Below, piece by piece: positions 17,424 to 26,521 of a stretch of DNA of 64,000 bases; the stretch's first letter is position 1; every line of letters starts with the position of its first letter. The DNA is taken from the NCBI RefSeq assembly GCF_036632915.2, contig NZ_CP155552.1:2046001-2110000 (forward strand), in the 5' to 3' direction. A program made the translations under genes and the position numbers. The stretch is from Faecalibacterium taiwanense. Its GTDB lineage: Bacteria > Bacillota > Clostridia > Oscillospirales > Ruminococcaceae. A model generated the notes under the pieces. The model was not told the origin of the DNA and did no database searches. It saw only the letters and a list, made by a program, of their open reading frames with translations.

Positions 17424-17796
17424 GGTTTGTTCCTCCTATGGATCGCAGCCGCCCGGCTCTGCCTGCGGCTGCCGCTTATATTTTGTATGCAGCCTGTACA
17501 GATGCACAGGCTCTTTTGTTTCCCTTATGGTAAATGATACCACATATCGTGATTTTCTACAAGCAATTCGACCAGCCTTTAGCAAAACAGACAAAAACAG
17601 TCAAGCTTTCCGTCCGTTTTTCTCCCGCTCCATGGGCATTTCAGGCACCATTCTGTACCGGTTCGGCTCTCGACTTTTTGCCGCAGCTGCGTTATACTAT
17701 GGAACGTGCATCCCGTGCACACATTCAAATTATCCGCCGCTCTGCTGCTGGGCGGCTTTTCTTGACCTATTCCTTATGATAAAAGGAGGTTCTTTC
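17424..17796. other. Divergent intergenic region, ricin-lectin gene / MATE gene
   Basis: No gene seen. Contents: the GCAGCCGC/GCGGCTGC stem (17445-17472) in the leader of the minus-strand gene; AGCCTGT-N8-ACAGGCT followed by CTTTTGTTT (17491-17520), a plus-strand terminator-like hairpin with no plus-strand gene before it; and a likely MATE promoter, TCGACT (17670-17675) with TATACT (17693-17698), 17 bp apart. Confidence 0.55.
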
Positions 17797-19179
17797 ATGT
17801 CAGCAGACGAACTCAACATTCAGCAATACAAAAAAATGACCGAGACACCCATTCCAAAGCTGATCCTCGGTCTTGCCGTCCCTACCATTTTAAGTATGCT
17901 CATCACCAGCATCTACAACTTGGCCGATACCTTTTTTGTGGGCCAGATCTCCACCAGCGCTTCCGGTGCGGTGGGCATTGTTTCCAGCCTGATGGCCATT
18001 ATTCAGGCGCTTGGCTTTACACTGGGCCACGGCTCCGGCACCATCATCAGCCGCAGCCTTGGCAGCCGGAACACTGAGGCCGCCACCCGTTTTGCTTCCA
18101 CCAGCTTTTTTACTGCTCTGGCCGTTGGCGTGGTGCTGGCCGTTGTGGGCCTTGCCACTCTGCCCAGCTTCATGATGCTGCTGGGCAGCACCGAGACCAT
18201 TCTGCCCCACGCCTGCGCTTATGCACGGCCCATCCTCATTGCAGCCCCGCTTATGATCTCCAGCCTTGTGATGAACAACATCCTGCGCTATGAGGGCAAG
18301 GCGAACTTTGCCATGATCGGCCTTGTGACCGGCGGCGTGCTGAACATTGTGCTGGACCCCATCTTTATGTTCGGCTTGGGCCTTGGCACCGCCGGTGCAG
18401 GCATTGCTACGGCTCTCAGCCAAAGCATCAGCTTCTGTATCCTGCTGTCCATGTTCCTGCGGGGCAAAACCGTCAGTCAGTTCCGTATTGCTGCCGTCAC
18501 CCGTGAAGCGCGGGAGTTCGGCATGATCCTGGTGGGCGGCGCGCCCAGCTTTGGCCGTCAGGGCCTGCAGAGCATCGGCGGCATGCTGCTGAACATTGCC
18601 GCCCGCAGCTACGGCGATGCCGCTGTGGCCGGCATGAGCATCGTTTCCCGCATTTTCATGTTCATCATCTCGGTAGCCATTGGCGTTGGGCAGGGCCTGC
18701 AGCCGGTGGCCGCGTTCAACTACGGTGCGCGCAAATTCCGCCGGGTGCAAAAAGCTGCAGTTTTTACCATGGGTGCAGCCTTTTGTATGCTGGTGGTGCT
18801 GGTGAGCCTGTGCTGGGTCAACAGCGATGCCCTCATCCGCCTGTTCCGCGACGACCCGGAAGTTACCGCCGTGGCGCTGCCCGCCTTCCACTATCAGTGC
18901 CTTGCCATTCTGCTGCAGCCGGTCATTGTGGTGGCAAACATGACCTTCCAGAGCGTGGGCAAAGCCGGGCGCGCCACCTTTCTGGCCTGTTGCCGTCAGG
19001 GCGTGTTCTTCATTCCGCTCATCCTCATTCTGCCCCGCACTTTCGGCCTTGTAGGCGTAGAGATCTGCCAGCCCATTGCGGATGCGCTCACCTTTATTGT
19101 TTCCCTGCCGTTCCTGCTGGCCTTCCTCAAGCAGCTGGACCGGATGGACGATGCTGAAAAAGCCAAAGCACAGTCCTGA
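17797..19179 (+). CDS. MATE family efflux transporter
   Basis: A 460-residue inner-membrane antiporter with about twelve transmembrane helices in two halves, as expected for the MATE family. The first helix has AVPTILSMLITSIYNLADTF, matching the family's N-terminal P-x-x-x-x-x-x-x-N-x-x-D pattern, and GHGSGTIISRSLG is typical of the first half. ATG 17797 follows AAAAGGAGG; upstream in-frame sequence is non-coding leader. Probably exports cationic drugs or metabolites using Na+ or H+; the substrate cannot be told. Stands alone with its own terminator (19203-19243). Confidence 0.93.
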   Translation: MSADELNIQQYKKMTETPIPKLILGLAVPTILSMLITSIYNLADTFFVGQISTSASGAVGIVSSLMAIIQALGFTLGHGSGTIISRSLGSRNTEAATRFASTSFFTALAVGVVLAVVGLATLPSFMMLLGSTETILPHACAYARPILIAAPLMISSLVMNNILRYEGKANFAMIGLVTGGVLNIVLDPIFMFGLGLGTAGAGIATALSQSISFCILLSMFLRGKTVSQFRIAAVTREAREFGMILVGGAPSFGRQGLQSIGGMLLNIAARSYGDAAVAGMSIVSRIFMFIISVAIGVGQGLQPVAAFNYGARKFRRVQKAAVFTMGAAFCMLVVLVSLCWVNSDALIRLFRDDPEVTAVALPAFHYQCLAILLQPVIVVANMTFQSVGKAGRATFLACCRQGVFFIPLILILPRTFGLVGVEICQPIADALTFIVSLPFLLAFLKQLDRMDDAEKAKAQS

Positions 19180-19202
19180 ACGTCTGTCATAAAATTGTAA
19201 TC

Positions 19203-19243
19203 AACAGCCGTGTTTTCCTGCAATGGAATGCGCGGCTGTTTCG
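19203..19243 (+). terminator. Terminator after the MATE gene
   Basis: AACAGCCG and CGGCTGTT enclose a 22 nt loop, followed by TTCG only; a weak terminator. Confidence 0.5.
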
Positions 19244-19320
19244 TATTATAATTGAACTGGAAAACCTTTCCGGCTTTCTTTTAAACTTTGTTCCTTTCCA
19301 TACTGTAAGGAGTGATCTTT

Positions 19321-20940
19321 ATGAAGCGTAACGTTTGCCGCATAGGCAGCGCTGCTGTATGCGCTGCCCTGTGCCTTACCCTTGGCTGCAGCTGCAGCGT
19401 GCTGCCGCCCGCTTCCGGCAAGCCTGCGGCTCCTGCTTCCTCAGTGCCCACCGATGCACACGGGGATCCGCTTTACGACAGCTCCCGGCTGGACGACGGC
19501 CGGCTGCGGATTCTTTACGGTTACGACAGTTCCGGCAACAGCTGCACGGTGCTCTGCGGCAGCAAGGTGCTGTACCAGTCCTTCCGCAGCGAGAACGTGA
19601 ACCTTCTGCAGGACACCGTGACCGGTGAGACCAACTACTGGTTCCGCACCTGGGCCGACCCGGACGCTTATTGCGGACGGCGCAGCGGCCTGTTTGACAA
19701 AGACGGCAATGAAGTCATGACCTTTGAGGGGGAGCAGAACGCCTCCATGCAGAACGGTCTGCTGGTGCTGCAGGAAGCCCACGCCGTGAACGGCAGCTAC
19801 GAAAACGGCTACGACGATTACGGCACCTGTCAGGTGATCGACCTTTCCACCGGCGAACGTCTGCCCGTGCCGGATGGCGCATACCGCTGCATCGTGTGCG
19901 GGGACAGGCTGGTGTTCACCTGCTATGCCCGCCCAGCAGACCTTGCCGAGGACGCATGGGACGATGAACCCGCCCTGCACAGCTGGGTCATTATACAGAC
20001 GAAGGACGGTACACAGACTTACGGCGCAGATGCCACTACTGCCCTGAGCCTTTCCTATGCACCGGACGTTCTGACCGACTGGGTGGAGCTGGACACCTGC
20101 CACGCCAGCGGCGAGCCAACGGACGAAACGCTCTATAACCCCGCCACCGGCGAAGGCTTCACCGGCTTCCGACAGGTATGCGGCAGCGGCACCGCCTGCT
20201 TCGAGACCAGCGATGGCCGCTACGAGCTGCGGGATCTCGCCACCGTGGACCGCACCCTCATTGGCACCTTCGACGACCAGCCCAGCAGCTATTTCCCGGG
20301 CTATGTGGTCACATGGCGCACGAGCGGCGACTTCGGCTATGATCTGCACGACCTTGTTACCGGTGAGGTGACACCGCTGTACGCTTCCAGCGTCATGAGC
20401 GACACCATCGCCCTTTACTATGAGGACGGACGGTTGAAGGTGTTCAACACCGAAACCGGCGATTTGATCACCGATACCACCGTGGAGCCAGTGGAGGGCC
20501 AGCAAAGCGTGATGATGGATAACAAGGGTGACGGCTACGTCTGGCTGGAGCTGCGGGATAACGATAACTTTGAGACCACCGCCACCCGCGTGTACGGCCC
20601 CGAGGGCCTTGTCTCCGACCTGACCCATCTGCAGGACAAGTATTATGCCCTGAACTATCTCATCACCACACCGGAGGGCAGGCCGCTGTACTGTGGCAAC
20701 GCCAATGCGCCCAGCAGCAACGGCTCAATGTGTGACGTGCTGGATGAAAACGGCAACATTGTGTTCTATGGCCTTGGCAGCTGCTACAGCTACTACGACA
20801 ACAGCCTGAACCAGCTGCCAGAACACGTGTTCGTTGCAAAACGCGGTTTTTACTACGGCTGGATGGATACGAACGGCAAATGGCTTTACTGCCAAAGCAT
20901 CTTCTCTTCCATCAACGCCGACGATGAAATGGGCTACTGA
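19321..20940 (+). CDS. Large lipoprotein, probably beta-propeller or WG-repeat like
   Basis: A 539-residue exported protein. Residues 1-25 are a lipoprotein signal with lipobox LTLGC followed by SCS. Next come a Pro/Ala/Ser linker and a long Asp/Gly/Tyr-rich region with recurring short units (for example VIDLSTGERLPV, LHDLVTGEVTPLY, VFNTETGDLITD, VLDENGNIVFY), suggesting a propeller. The end (YYGWMDTNGKWLYC) reads like a WG repeat. No enzyme motif seen. ATG 19321 has AAGGAG eight bases upstream; a GTG at 19312 overlaps that site and is rejected. Only 20 nt separate it from the PstS-like gene, so they form an operon. Confidence 0.75.
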   Translation: MKRNVCRIGSAAVCAALCLTLGCSCSVLPPASGKPAAPASSVPTDAHGDPLYDSSRLDDGRLRILYGYDSSGNSCTVLCGSKVLYQSFRSENVNLLQDTVTGETNYWFRTWADPDAYCGRRSGLFDKDGNEVMTFEGEQNASMQNGLLVLQEAHAVNGSYENGYDDYGTCQVIDLSTGERLPVPDGAYRCIVCGDRLVFTCYARPADLAEDAWDDEPALHSWVIIQTKDGTQTYGADATTALSLSYAPDVLTDWVELDTCHASGEPTDETLYNPATGEGFTGFRQVCGSGTACFETSDGRYELRDLATVDRTLIGTFDDQPSSYFPGYVVTWRTSGDFGYDLHDLVTGEVTPLYASSVMSDTIALYYEDGRLKVFNTETGDLITDTTVEPVEGQQSVMMDNKGDGYVWLELRDNDNFETTATRVYGPEGLVSDLTHLQDKYYALNYLITTPEGRPLYCGNANAPSSNGSMCDVLDENGNIVFYGLGSCYSYYDNSLNQLPEHVFVAKRGFYYGWMDTNGKWLYCQSIFSSINADDEMGY

Positions 20941-20960
20941 CCCAATAGGAGGAACGCCTT

Positions 20961-21962
20961 ATGAAAAATGCTAAAATTTCCCGCCGCAGCTTTCTGCTTG
21001 GCCTTGCCGCCTGCTCTGCCGCAGGCATTCTCACTGCCTGCAAGGGGGATGACACCCCCGCCAGCAGCGCTTCCACCTCGCCGGAAGCACCCGCTTCTTC
21101 CGTGAGCGAGCTTGAACCCATCGGGCTGTTTACCGTGGAAGATTTTCCCAAGCTGGATGGCAGCACTGCCTGCATCCCGCTGATGGCCCAGATGATGGCC
21201 GATACCACCGGCATCGATCTGGAAGTAGCCCAGAGCGGCATTTCGGTCAGCACCACGGCCTATGCGTGGGAAAACTTCGGCCTGTACCCGGATGAGGAGT
21301 ACACTGCCAGGATGCTGGTGGTCTACGAAGCGCCGGACTACGTAAAGGAAGAGCTGAAAGAAGCAAACGCCCAGCTGGAACAGAAACCCATTGGCCGGGA
21401 CGCACTGGTGTTCATCGTGAACGAGAACAATCCGGTCAAGAGCCTGACCCGGCAGCAGCTGAAGGATATCTATGCCGGTAAGATCACCAACTGGAAAGAA
21501 GTGGGCGGCGAGGATCTTGCCATCGTGCCCTTCCAGCGGGGCGAAGACTCCGGCAGCCAGACCCTGTTCCGCAAGCTGCTCATTCAGGGCGGCGAACTGA
21601 TGGACCCGCCCACCGAGCTGGCTCCCGCTGCCATGGGTGAGCTGGTGGATAGCATCGCCGCCTACAACAACAGCGCCAATGCCATCGGCTTCTCGGTCTA
21701 CTACTACATCGACCAGATGTACTCCCAGCCCGGCCTGCGTCTGCTGGCCGTGGACGGCGTGACCCCTTCCAACGACACCATCGCCAGCGAAAGCTACCCG
21801 CTGTGCAACGAGTTCTATGCCGTTCTCCATGCGGACGCTGCCGCCGACAGCCCGGAACGCCAGCTTTACGACTGGCTGGATACCGCCGCCGGACAGGACT
21901 GCATCAAAAAATCCGGCTATGTAGCGGTGGCACCCGCCACTGCAGCGAACAGTGCCGTCTGA
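20961..21962 (+). CDS. PstS-like substrate-binding lipoprotein
   Basis: A 333-residue periplasmic-binding-protein-like lipoprotein. The signal has a twin-arginine start (SRRSFLLGLAA) and a lipobox ending LTAC. After a Ser/Pro linker comes a PBP domain resembling phosphate-binding PstS: DGSTACIPLMAQMM (phosphate-loop position), DALVFIVNENNPVKSLTRQQ with LKDIYAGKITNW, and PFQRGEDSGSQTLF. No pstCAB permease genes are adjacent, so it is either an orphan sensor or binds another oxyanion. AATAGGAGG precedes the ATG. It lies between the propeller-like lipoprotein and a PsiE-like gene. Confidence 0.85.
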   Translation: MKNAKISRRSFLLGLAACSAAGILTACKGDDTPASSASTSPEAPASSVSELEPIGLFTVEDFPKLDGSTACIPLMAQMMADTTGIDLEVAQSGISVSTTAYAWENFGLYPDEEYTARMLVVYEAPDYVKEELKEANAQLEQKPIGRDALVFIVNENNPVKSLTRQQLKDIYAGKITNWKEVGGEDLAIVPFQRGEDSGSQTLFRKLLIQGGELMDPPTELAPAAMGELVDSIAAYNNSANAIGFSVYYYIDQMYSQPGLRLLAVDGVTPSNDTIASESYPLCNEFYAVLHADAAADSPERQLYDWLDTAAGQDCIKKSGYVAVAPATAANSAV

Positions 21963-21973
21963 TCTTCTAGCAA

Positions 21974-22002
21974 TTGACAGCTTTCTGCATTTCTGTTACA
22001 AT
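21974..22002 (+). promoter_or_regulatory. Promoter of the PsiE-like gene
   Basis: TTGACA (21974-21979), 17 bp, TACAAT (21997-22002), 45 bp before the start codon. Confidence 0.82.
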
Positions 22003-22046
22003 ATTACACATGAATGTTGAAACTTTTTTGCAAAGGAAGGCTCAAT

Positions 22047-22634
22047 ATGGACAATTCCTCCTCCCATGTGGAAAGCCGCTGGCGCACCCAGCTGCGCAAC
22101 CGCATCATTCAGGCGTCCAGTCTGCTGGAAATTTTGCTCTCCGGCCTTGTGCTCATCGGCCTGCTGCTCAGCGCTGTGCCGCTCATCAAGTGGATGCCCG
22201 GCCTGCTGTTTGACGGCAACGAAGTGGAGATCCGCATTTTTCTGGAGCGGAGCCTTGACATCGTGATCGGCATCGAGTTCATCAAAATGCTGGCCAAGCA
22301 CAGCCCCGGCAGCAGTCTGGAAGTGCTGCTCTACGCCATTGCCCGTCATCTGGTAGTGGGCCATGACTCGGCAGTAGAAAACCTGCTCAGCGTGGGAGCC
22401 ATCGCCCTGATTTTTATTGTGCGCAAGTTCTTCTTTGTGCCGGCCTTTGGTGCCCACCTGCCGGATGGCCACCCGGCACCGGATCTTTCACCTCGCCAGA
22501 GCGGCATCCCCGCCGATGCGTTTCTCTCCCGCCTGAAGGAGCGCGCCAAGGCCGAGGCGGCCGAGGCCATTCCTTCCGAAGAAGAGACTTTTGACGAGTA
22601 CGATTTTGAGCAGGCCGCCCCGGAACCAAAATAA
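22047..22634 (+). CDS. PsiE-like membrane protein
   Basis: A 195-residue membrane protein with helices near residues 25-45, 62-80, 87-105 and 115-132. It resembles the phosphate-starvation-inducible PsiE family through its small four-helix layout and conserved LEVLLYAIARHLVVGHDSAVENL in the middle. The C-terminal 60 residues are soluble and acidic (ending EETFDEYDFEQAAPEPK). ATG 22047 follows AAAGGAAGG. It has its own promoter but sits 84 nt after the PstS-like gene, hinting at a shared phosphate theme. The family assignment is moderate; function of PsiE is unknown. Confidence 0.65.
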   Translation: MDNSSSHVESRWRTQLRNRIIQASSLLEILLSGLVLIGLLLSAVPLIKWMPGLLFDGNEVEIRIFLERSLDIVIGIEFIKMLAKHSPGSSLEVLLYAIARHLVVGHDSAVENLLSVGAIALIFIVRKFFFVPAFGAHLPDGHPAPDLSPRQSGIPADAFLSRLKERAKAEAAEAIPSEEETFDEYDFEQAAPEPK

Positions 22635-22642
22635 CATAAACA

Positions 22643-22691
22643 AAAATGCCCCGCAGCACTGCCGGAAAACCAGCAGGCTGCGGGGCATTTT
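22643..22691. terminator. Bidirectional terminator
   Basis: AAAATGCCCCGCAG and CTGCGGGGCATTTT, a perfect 14 bp stem between convergent genes. Confidence 0.88.
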
Positions 22692-22700
22692 ATAATGCTT

Positions 22701-23363
22701 TTATTTTTTATTGTGCTTTCCGAAGCGGTACTCTTTGCCCTCACGGATGCGCTGGATATTGGCGCGGTGCATATAGATCACCATGCCGGACATAAAGCCG
22801 GAGCCAATGGCGCACACCAGCATATCACCGGCGGCATAGCCCTGCAGGGAACCGTAAATGATGGTCAGCACCGGGTAGAGTGCTGCCATGGCCACGCTGC
22901 CCAGCGACACCATGCCGGTGGGGATCAGGCACACCAGAAAGATAATGGCCAGAAACGGCAGCAGCACCGGCTGGATGGCCAGAATGGCACCAGCTGCCAC
23001 CAGCACGCCCTTGCCGCCTTTGAACCCGAAGTACAGCGGGTACAGATGGCCCAGCACTGCAAAGATGGCGGCCAGATAGACACCCAGATACGGCGAAACG
23101 CCGGCATCGGCGGGCAGCATGTGGAACAGCCACCGGCCGATGCACACGGCCAGCACGCCCTTGAGCACATCGCCTGTCGCGGTCATGGCGGCAGCCTTCT
23201 TGCCAAAGGTGCGCAGCATGTTGGTCATGCCGGCCGCACCGCTGCCATGATTGCGCACGTCGTCATGATATACGAATTTGCTGACGAGGATGCCGGTATC
23301 CACACTGCCCAGCAGGTACGCCTGCAGGATGGTGGCTGCGGCAATCAGGATCGCTTTCATCAT
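22701..23363 (-). CDS. plsY: Glycerol-3-phosphate acyltransferase PlsY
   Basis: Integral membrane enzyme that acylates glycerol 3-phosphate from acyl-phosphate, the first step of phospholipid synthesis. The 220-residue protein has about five transmembrane helices and the PlsY motifs: YLLGSVDTGILVSK with an unusual Asp where GSIP/GSIN is common, RNHGSGAAGMTNMLRTFG, and FKGGKGVLVAAG. ATG follows AAAGGAGG. It lies 27 nt after der on the same strand, an arrangement common in Clostridia. Confidence 0.93.
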   Translation of the reverse strand: MMKAILIAAATILQAYLLGSVDTGILVSKFVYHDDVRNHGSGAAGMTNMLRTFGKKAAAMTATGDVLKGVLAVCIGRWLFHMLPADAGVSPYLGVYLAAIFAVLGHLYPLYFGFKGGKGVLVAAGAILAIQPVLLPFLAIIFLVCLIPTGMVSLGSVAMAALYPVLTIIYGSLQGYAAGDMLVCAIGSGFMSGMVIYMHRANIQRIREGKEYRFGKHNKK

Positions 23364-23390
23364 AGAAACGGATGCCTCCTTTGCGGGCGC

Positions 23391-24734
23391 TTACACGTCC
23401 TTTGCGCCCACTTCGCCGGAGCCGCGCTCGCGGATCACCAGACGGATGGGAGTGTGTTCCAGACCAAAGTTCTCGCGGATCTGGTTGATCAGATACCGCT
23501 GGTAGCTGAAATGGAACAGCTGCTTCGAATTCACAAAGGCCACGAACGTGGGCGGGCGGGTGGATGCCTGAGTCAGATAGAAGATCTTCAGGCGGCGGCC
23601 CTTGTCGCTGGGCGGCTGCATCCGGGCTGTGGCGCGGGCCAGCATCTCGTTCAGCACGCCGGTGGGCACGCGGGCACCGTTCTGGCTGTCCACATCGCGG
23701 ATCAGCTGCATGAGCTTGTTCACGTTGTAGCCGGTCTGAGCCGAGATGAAGATGATAGGAGCATAGCCCATAAAGCTGAAGCACTCGGCATAATCGCGGC
23801 GCTGCAGCTCCATGGTGTTGGTCTCCTTGCCTTCCACCGCGTCCCACTTGTTGACGACGATGATGCACGCCTTGCCCTGATCGTGGGCATAACCGGCCAC
23901 CTTGCTGTCCTGCTCGGTAAAACCGACGGTGGCATCCACAAGGATCAGCGCCACACGGCTGCGCTCCACAGCGGCCAGTGCGCGCACTACCATATAACGC
24001 TCCAGACCGTCGGTGATGTTGCTGCGCTTGCGCAGACCGGCGGTATCGGTAAAGATGAACTTGCCATAAGCGTTGTCCACCGGGGTGTCAATGGCATCAC
24101 GGGTGGTGCCCGCCTCGTTTGCCACGATCATGCGGTTCTCGCCCAGAATGCGGTTGGTCAGGCTGGACTTGCCCACATTCGGGCGGCCGATGATGGCAAC
24201 CGGGATGCGGTCCTCTTCCACCACCGTCTCGCTGAAGTCCAGATGGGCGCACACAGCGTCCAGCAGGTCGCCGGTGCCGTGGCCGTGCACGGACGAAATG
24301 GGCATCACCTCGTCAAAGCCGAGGTTGTAGAACTCGTACATCTCCATGGGGGCATCGCCCACCTTGTCGCACTTGTTCACGGCCAGAATGATGGGCTTGT
24401 GGCTGCGGCGCAGCATGTGGGCCACATCCTCGTCCGCGGCGGTCAGGCCGTCGCGCACGTCCACCACCATGATGATGCAGTCTGCAGTGTCAATGGCGAT
24501 CTGGGCCTGCTCCCGCATGTGGGCCAGAATGCCCTCGGTAGCCTTGGGCTCAATACCGCCGGTGTCCACCAGCAGGAAGTCATGGCCGTTCCACTCGCAG
24601 TTGGCAAAAATGCGGTCACGGGTAATGCCCGGCGTGTCCTCCACAATGGCAAGGCGCTGACCGCACAGCTTGTTGAACAGGGTGGATTTGCCCACGTTGG
24701 GGCGGCCCACCACTGCTACGATCGGTTTGCTCAT
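23391..24734 (-). CDS. der: Ribosome biogenesis GTPase Der (EngA)
   Basis: Essential double-GTPase required for 50S subunit assembly. The 447-residue protein has two G domains: GRPNVGKST at residue 11 with DTPGI and NKCD, and GRPNVGKSSL near residue 185 with DTAGLRKRS and NKWD, then a KH-like C-terminal domain (FVAFVNSKQLFHFSYQRYL). ATG follows AAAGGAGG. It lies between a DUF512 radical SAM gene upstream and plsY downstream, all on the minus strand. A palindromic repeat separates it from the DUF512 gene. Confidence 0.97.
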   Translation of the reverse strand: MSKPIVAVVGRPNVGKSTLFNKLCGQRLAIVEDTPGITRDRIFANCEWNGHDFLLVDTGGIEPKATEGILAHMREQAQIAIDTADCIIMVVDVRDGLTAADEDVAHMLRRSHKPIILAVNKCDKVGDAPMEMYEFYNLGFDEVMPISSVHGHGTGDLLDAVCAHLDFSETVVEEDRIPVAIIGRPNVGKSSLTNRILGENRMIVANEAGTTRDAIDTPVDNAYGKFIFTDTAGLRKRSNITDGLERYMVVRALAAVERSRVALILVDATVGFTEQDSKVAGYAHDQGKACIIVVNKWDAVEGKETNTMELQRRDYAECFSFMGYAPIIFISAQTGYNVNKLMQLIRDVDSQNGARVPTGVLNEMLARATARMQPPSDKGRRLKIFYLTQASTRPPTFVAFVNSKQLFHFSYQRYLINQIRENFGLEHTPIRLVIRERGSGEVGAKDV

Positions 24735-24754
24735 AGGGGTTCCTCCTTTCTTAC

Positions 24755-24885
24755 AACCCTCTCAGGCACGGCTTACGCCGCGCCAGCTCCCCCGAAAGGG
24801 GGAGCTTTTATCACTTCTGCCGAAAGATGCATAAAACCTCGCCCTTCGGGAGAGGTGGCATCGCGCAGCGATGACGGAGAGGGTT
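24755..24885. repeat. AACCCTCTC/GAGAGGGTT palindromic element, copy 1
   Basis: An intergenic element bounded by AACCCTCTC and GAGAGGGTT. It contains a GCTCCCCC-GAAAGGGGGAGC hairpin and, further in, CTCGCCCTTCGGGAG and GCATCGCGCAGCGATG stems. The same modules in reverse order form the copy at 58.3 kb. It sits inside the DUF512-der interval without a gene being broken. Confidence 0.75.
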
Positions 24886-24890
24886 TTCTT

Positions 24891-26231
24891 TTATGCTCTT
24901 CTTCTCCTTGCAATGTGCAGGCCGCTACGCAGCAGGGCGCGGGCTTCGTCGCCGCCAGAGGTCGGCAACACCTCCACCTTCACGCCAAGGCGCTGGGCCA
25001 GCTGGTCGGTGGTGATGTCGTCCAGAAAGGTGTCTTTTTCCTCCCGCAGCATCACGGCGGGCACGCCCAGCGTGCCGCTGGTCAGCTTGCCCTCGCACTG
25101 AGCAATGATATCGGTCGCCGTTACAAGCCCGGCCACACCCACATTGCCGCCGAAGAATTTGTTCTTGATGGTGTGCACCGTCACCTCGATCATGGGGTAC
25201 TGGCGGTGCAACTCAGCCATCATCTGGTGGATGAGCGGCGAAGCCATTTCGCCCGTGACCACGTCCATCTTTTTGGTGCCGTAGATGCGGTGGGGCTTTT
25301 CCAGCTCCGCCAGAAATTCCGAGGCATACAGGCGCATCATGCCCACGCCGTTTTCCAGCTGGTCGAAGTCCTCGTAGAACTCTTCCGGCGGGATGGGCCT
25401 GCCTGCCTTGAGGTACCATTCATCACTGGGATAAATGATGCGCTTGCCGTGGCGGCGCTTGCACTCATCGCCGAATTCTTCCATGATGTCGATGACTTCG
25501 GCGCTGGTCTTTGCATCATACGGTGTCTGCTTGAACAGCTTCTCGCGGTAGTCCGTCACACCGCAGGGCACCGCAGCGATGCTCTGCACCATAGGGGTCA
25601 GCTCCAAAAGGTCGGAGAGGGTACGGCGCAGCTCGTCGCCGTCGTTGATGCCGCGGCACAGCACCAGCTGACAGTTGACGGCGATGCCGCCCTCCACCAG
25701 ACGGGGCAGATACTTGAGCACCTCGCCGCCGCGCTTGTTGGCCAGCATCCGCACACGGAGCTGCGGGTTCGTGGTGTGCACTGAAATGTTGATGGGCGAA
25801 ATGTGCATCTTGATGATGCGGTCGATCTCGTGGTCCTGCATGTTCGTCATGGTGATATAGTTGCCGAACAAAAAGGAAAGCCGCTCGTCATCGTCCTTGA
25901 AGTAAAGACTCTCGCGCATACCGGGGGGCAGCTGGTCGATGAAGCAGAACATGCAGTGGTTGGAGCAGGAGTGCTTCTGATCGCCCAGATAGGTCTGGAA
26001 ATCGCATCCAAAGGGACCGCGCTCCGTGCGCTGCACATCCCACTCGCGGATGCCGTCTGCCACCCTTGCTTTCAGGTGGAAGCTTTTGCTGTCAGTGTAG
26101 AAATCGTAGTCCAGACTGTCGTTCAGCTCGTTTTCGTCCACGCTCAAAAGCTCGTCACCCGGGCCAAGGCCCAGCACTTCCGCTTCGCTGCCGGGTTCCA
26201 CCCGTGCGATCTTCATTGCCACCGCATCCAC
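24891..26231 (-). CDS. DUF512 radical SAM protein with N-terminal PDZ-like domain
   Basis: A 446-residue protein conserved in Clostridia beside der. The N-terminal 60 residues are PDZ-like (VEPGSEAEVLGLGPGDELLS). A radical SAM core follows with the cluster motif CSNHCMFCF near residue 91, then GNYITMTNM and SPINISVHTTNPQLR. The C-terminal DUF512 domain ends the protein (FFGGNVGVAGLVTATDI). Reaction unknown. Start is uncertain: ATG 26231 lies only three bases from AAGGAGG, while GTG 26222 has ideal 8-base spacing and ATG 26216 is also possible. Confidence 0.88.
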   Translation of the reverse strand: MDAVAMKIARVEPGSEAEVLGLGPGDELLSVDENELNDSLDYDFYTDSKSFHLKARVADGIREWDVQRTERGPFGCDFQTYLGDQKHSCSNHCMFCFIDQLPPGMRESLYFKDDDERLSFLFGNYITMTNMQDHEIDRIIKMHISPINISVHTTNPQLRVRMLANKRGGEVLKYLPRLVEGGIAVNCQLVLCRGINDGDELRRTLSDLLELTPMVQSIAAVPCGVTDYREKLFKQTPYDAKTSAEVIDIMEEFGDECKRRHGKRIIYPSDEWYLKAGRPIPPEEFYEDFDQLENGVGMMRLYASEFLAELEKPHRIYGTKKMDVVTGEMASPLIHQMMAELHRQYPMIEVTVHTIKNKFFGGNVGVAGLVTATDIIAQCEGKLTSGTLGVPAVMLREEKDTFLDDITTDQLAQRLGVKVEVLPTSGGDEARALLRSGLHIARRRRA

Positions 26232-26315
26232 CTCCTTTCAGACAGAACAAGAAGGGGAAGGCATGCGCCCTCCCCTTCTGTACATAACACCATTATGCCA
26301 CCAATTACGCGCAAA

Positions 26316-26495
26316 TTAGGCCTTCTTGATGACTTCCTCGCCCTTGTAGTAACCGCAGTTGCCACATGCCTGGTGGGGGAGCTTCAGAGAGCCGCAGTTG
26401 CTGCACTTGACCAGTGCGGGGGCCTCCAGCTTCCAAACATTGCTGCGACGCTTGTCGCGGCGGGCCTTGGAAAGATGTCTCTTAGGTACTGCCAT
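26316..26495 (-). CDS. rpmF: 50S ribosomal protein L32
   Basis: 59-residue ribosomal protein beginning AVPKRHLSKARRDKRRSNVW after the initiator Met. It has the zinc-ribbon pairs CSNCG and CGNCGYYKG, i.e. the zinc-binding (C+) form. ATG follows AAGGAGG. It directly follows yceD (26 nt), the usual yceD-rpmF arrangement. Confidence 0.97.
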   Translation of the reverse strand: MAVPKRHLSKARRDKRRSNVWKLEAPALVKCSNCGSLKLPHQACGNCGYYKGEEVIKKA

Positions 26496-26521
26496 ATTTT
26501 TGCACCTCCTTGATGGGTTTA

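Noticed and set aside
22695..25784. A 1029-residue open frame on the plus strand
   Set aside because: It is antisense to plsY, der and the DUF512 gene. Its length comes from GC-rich third positions; it has no family motif and crosses three gene boundaries.
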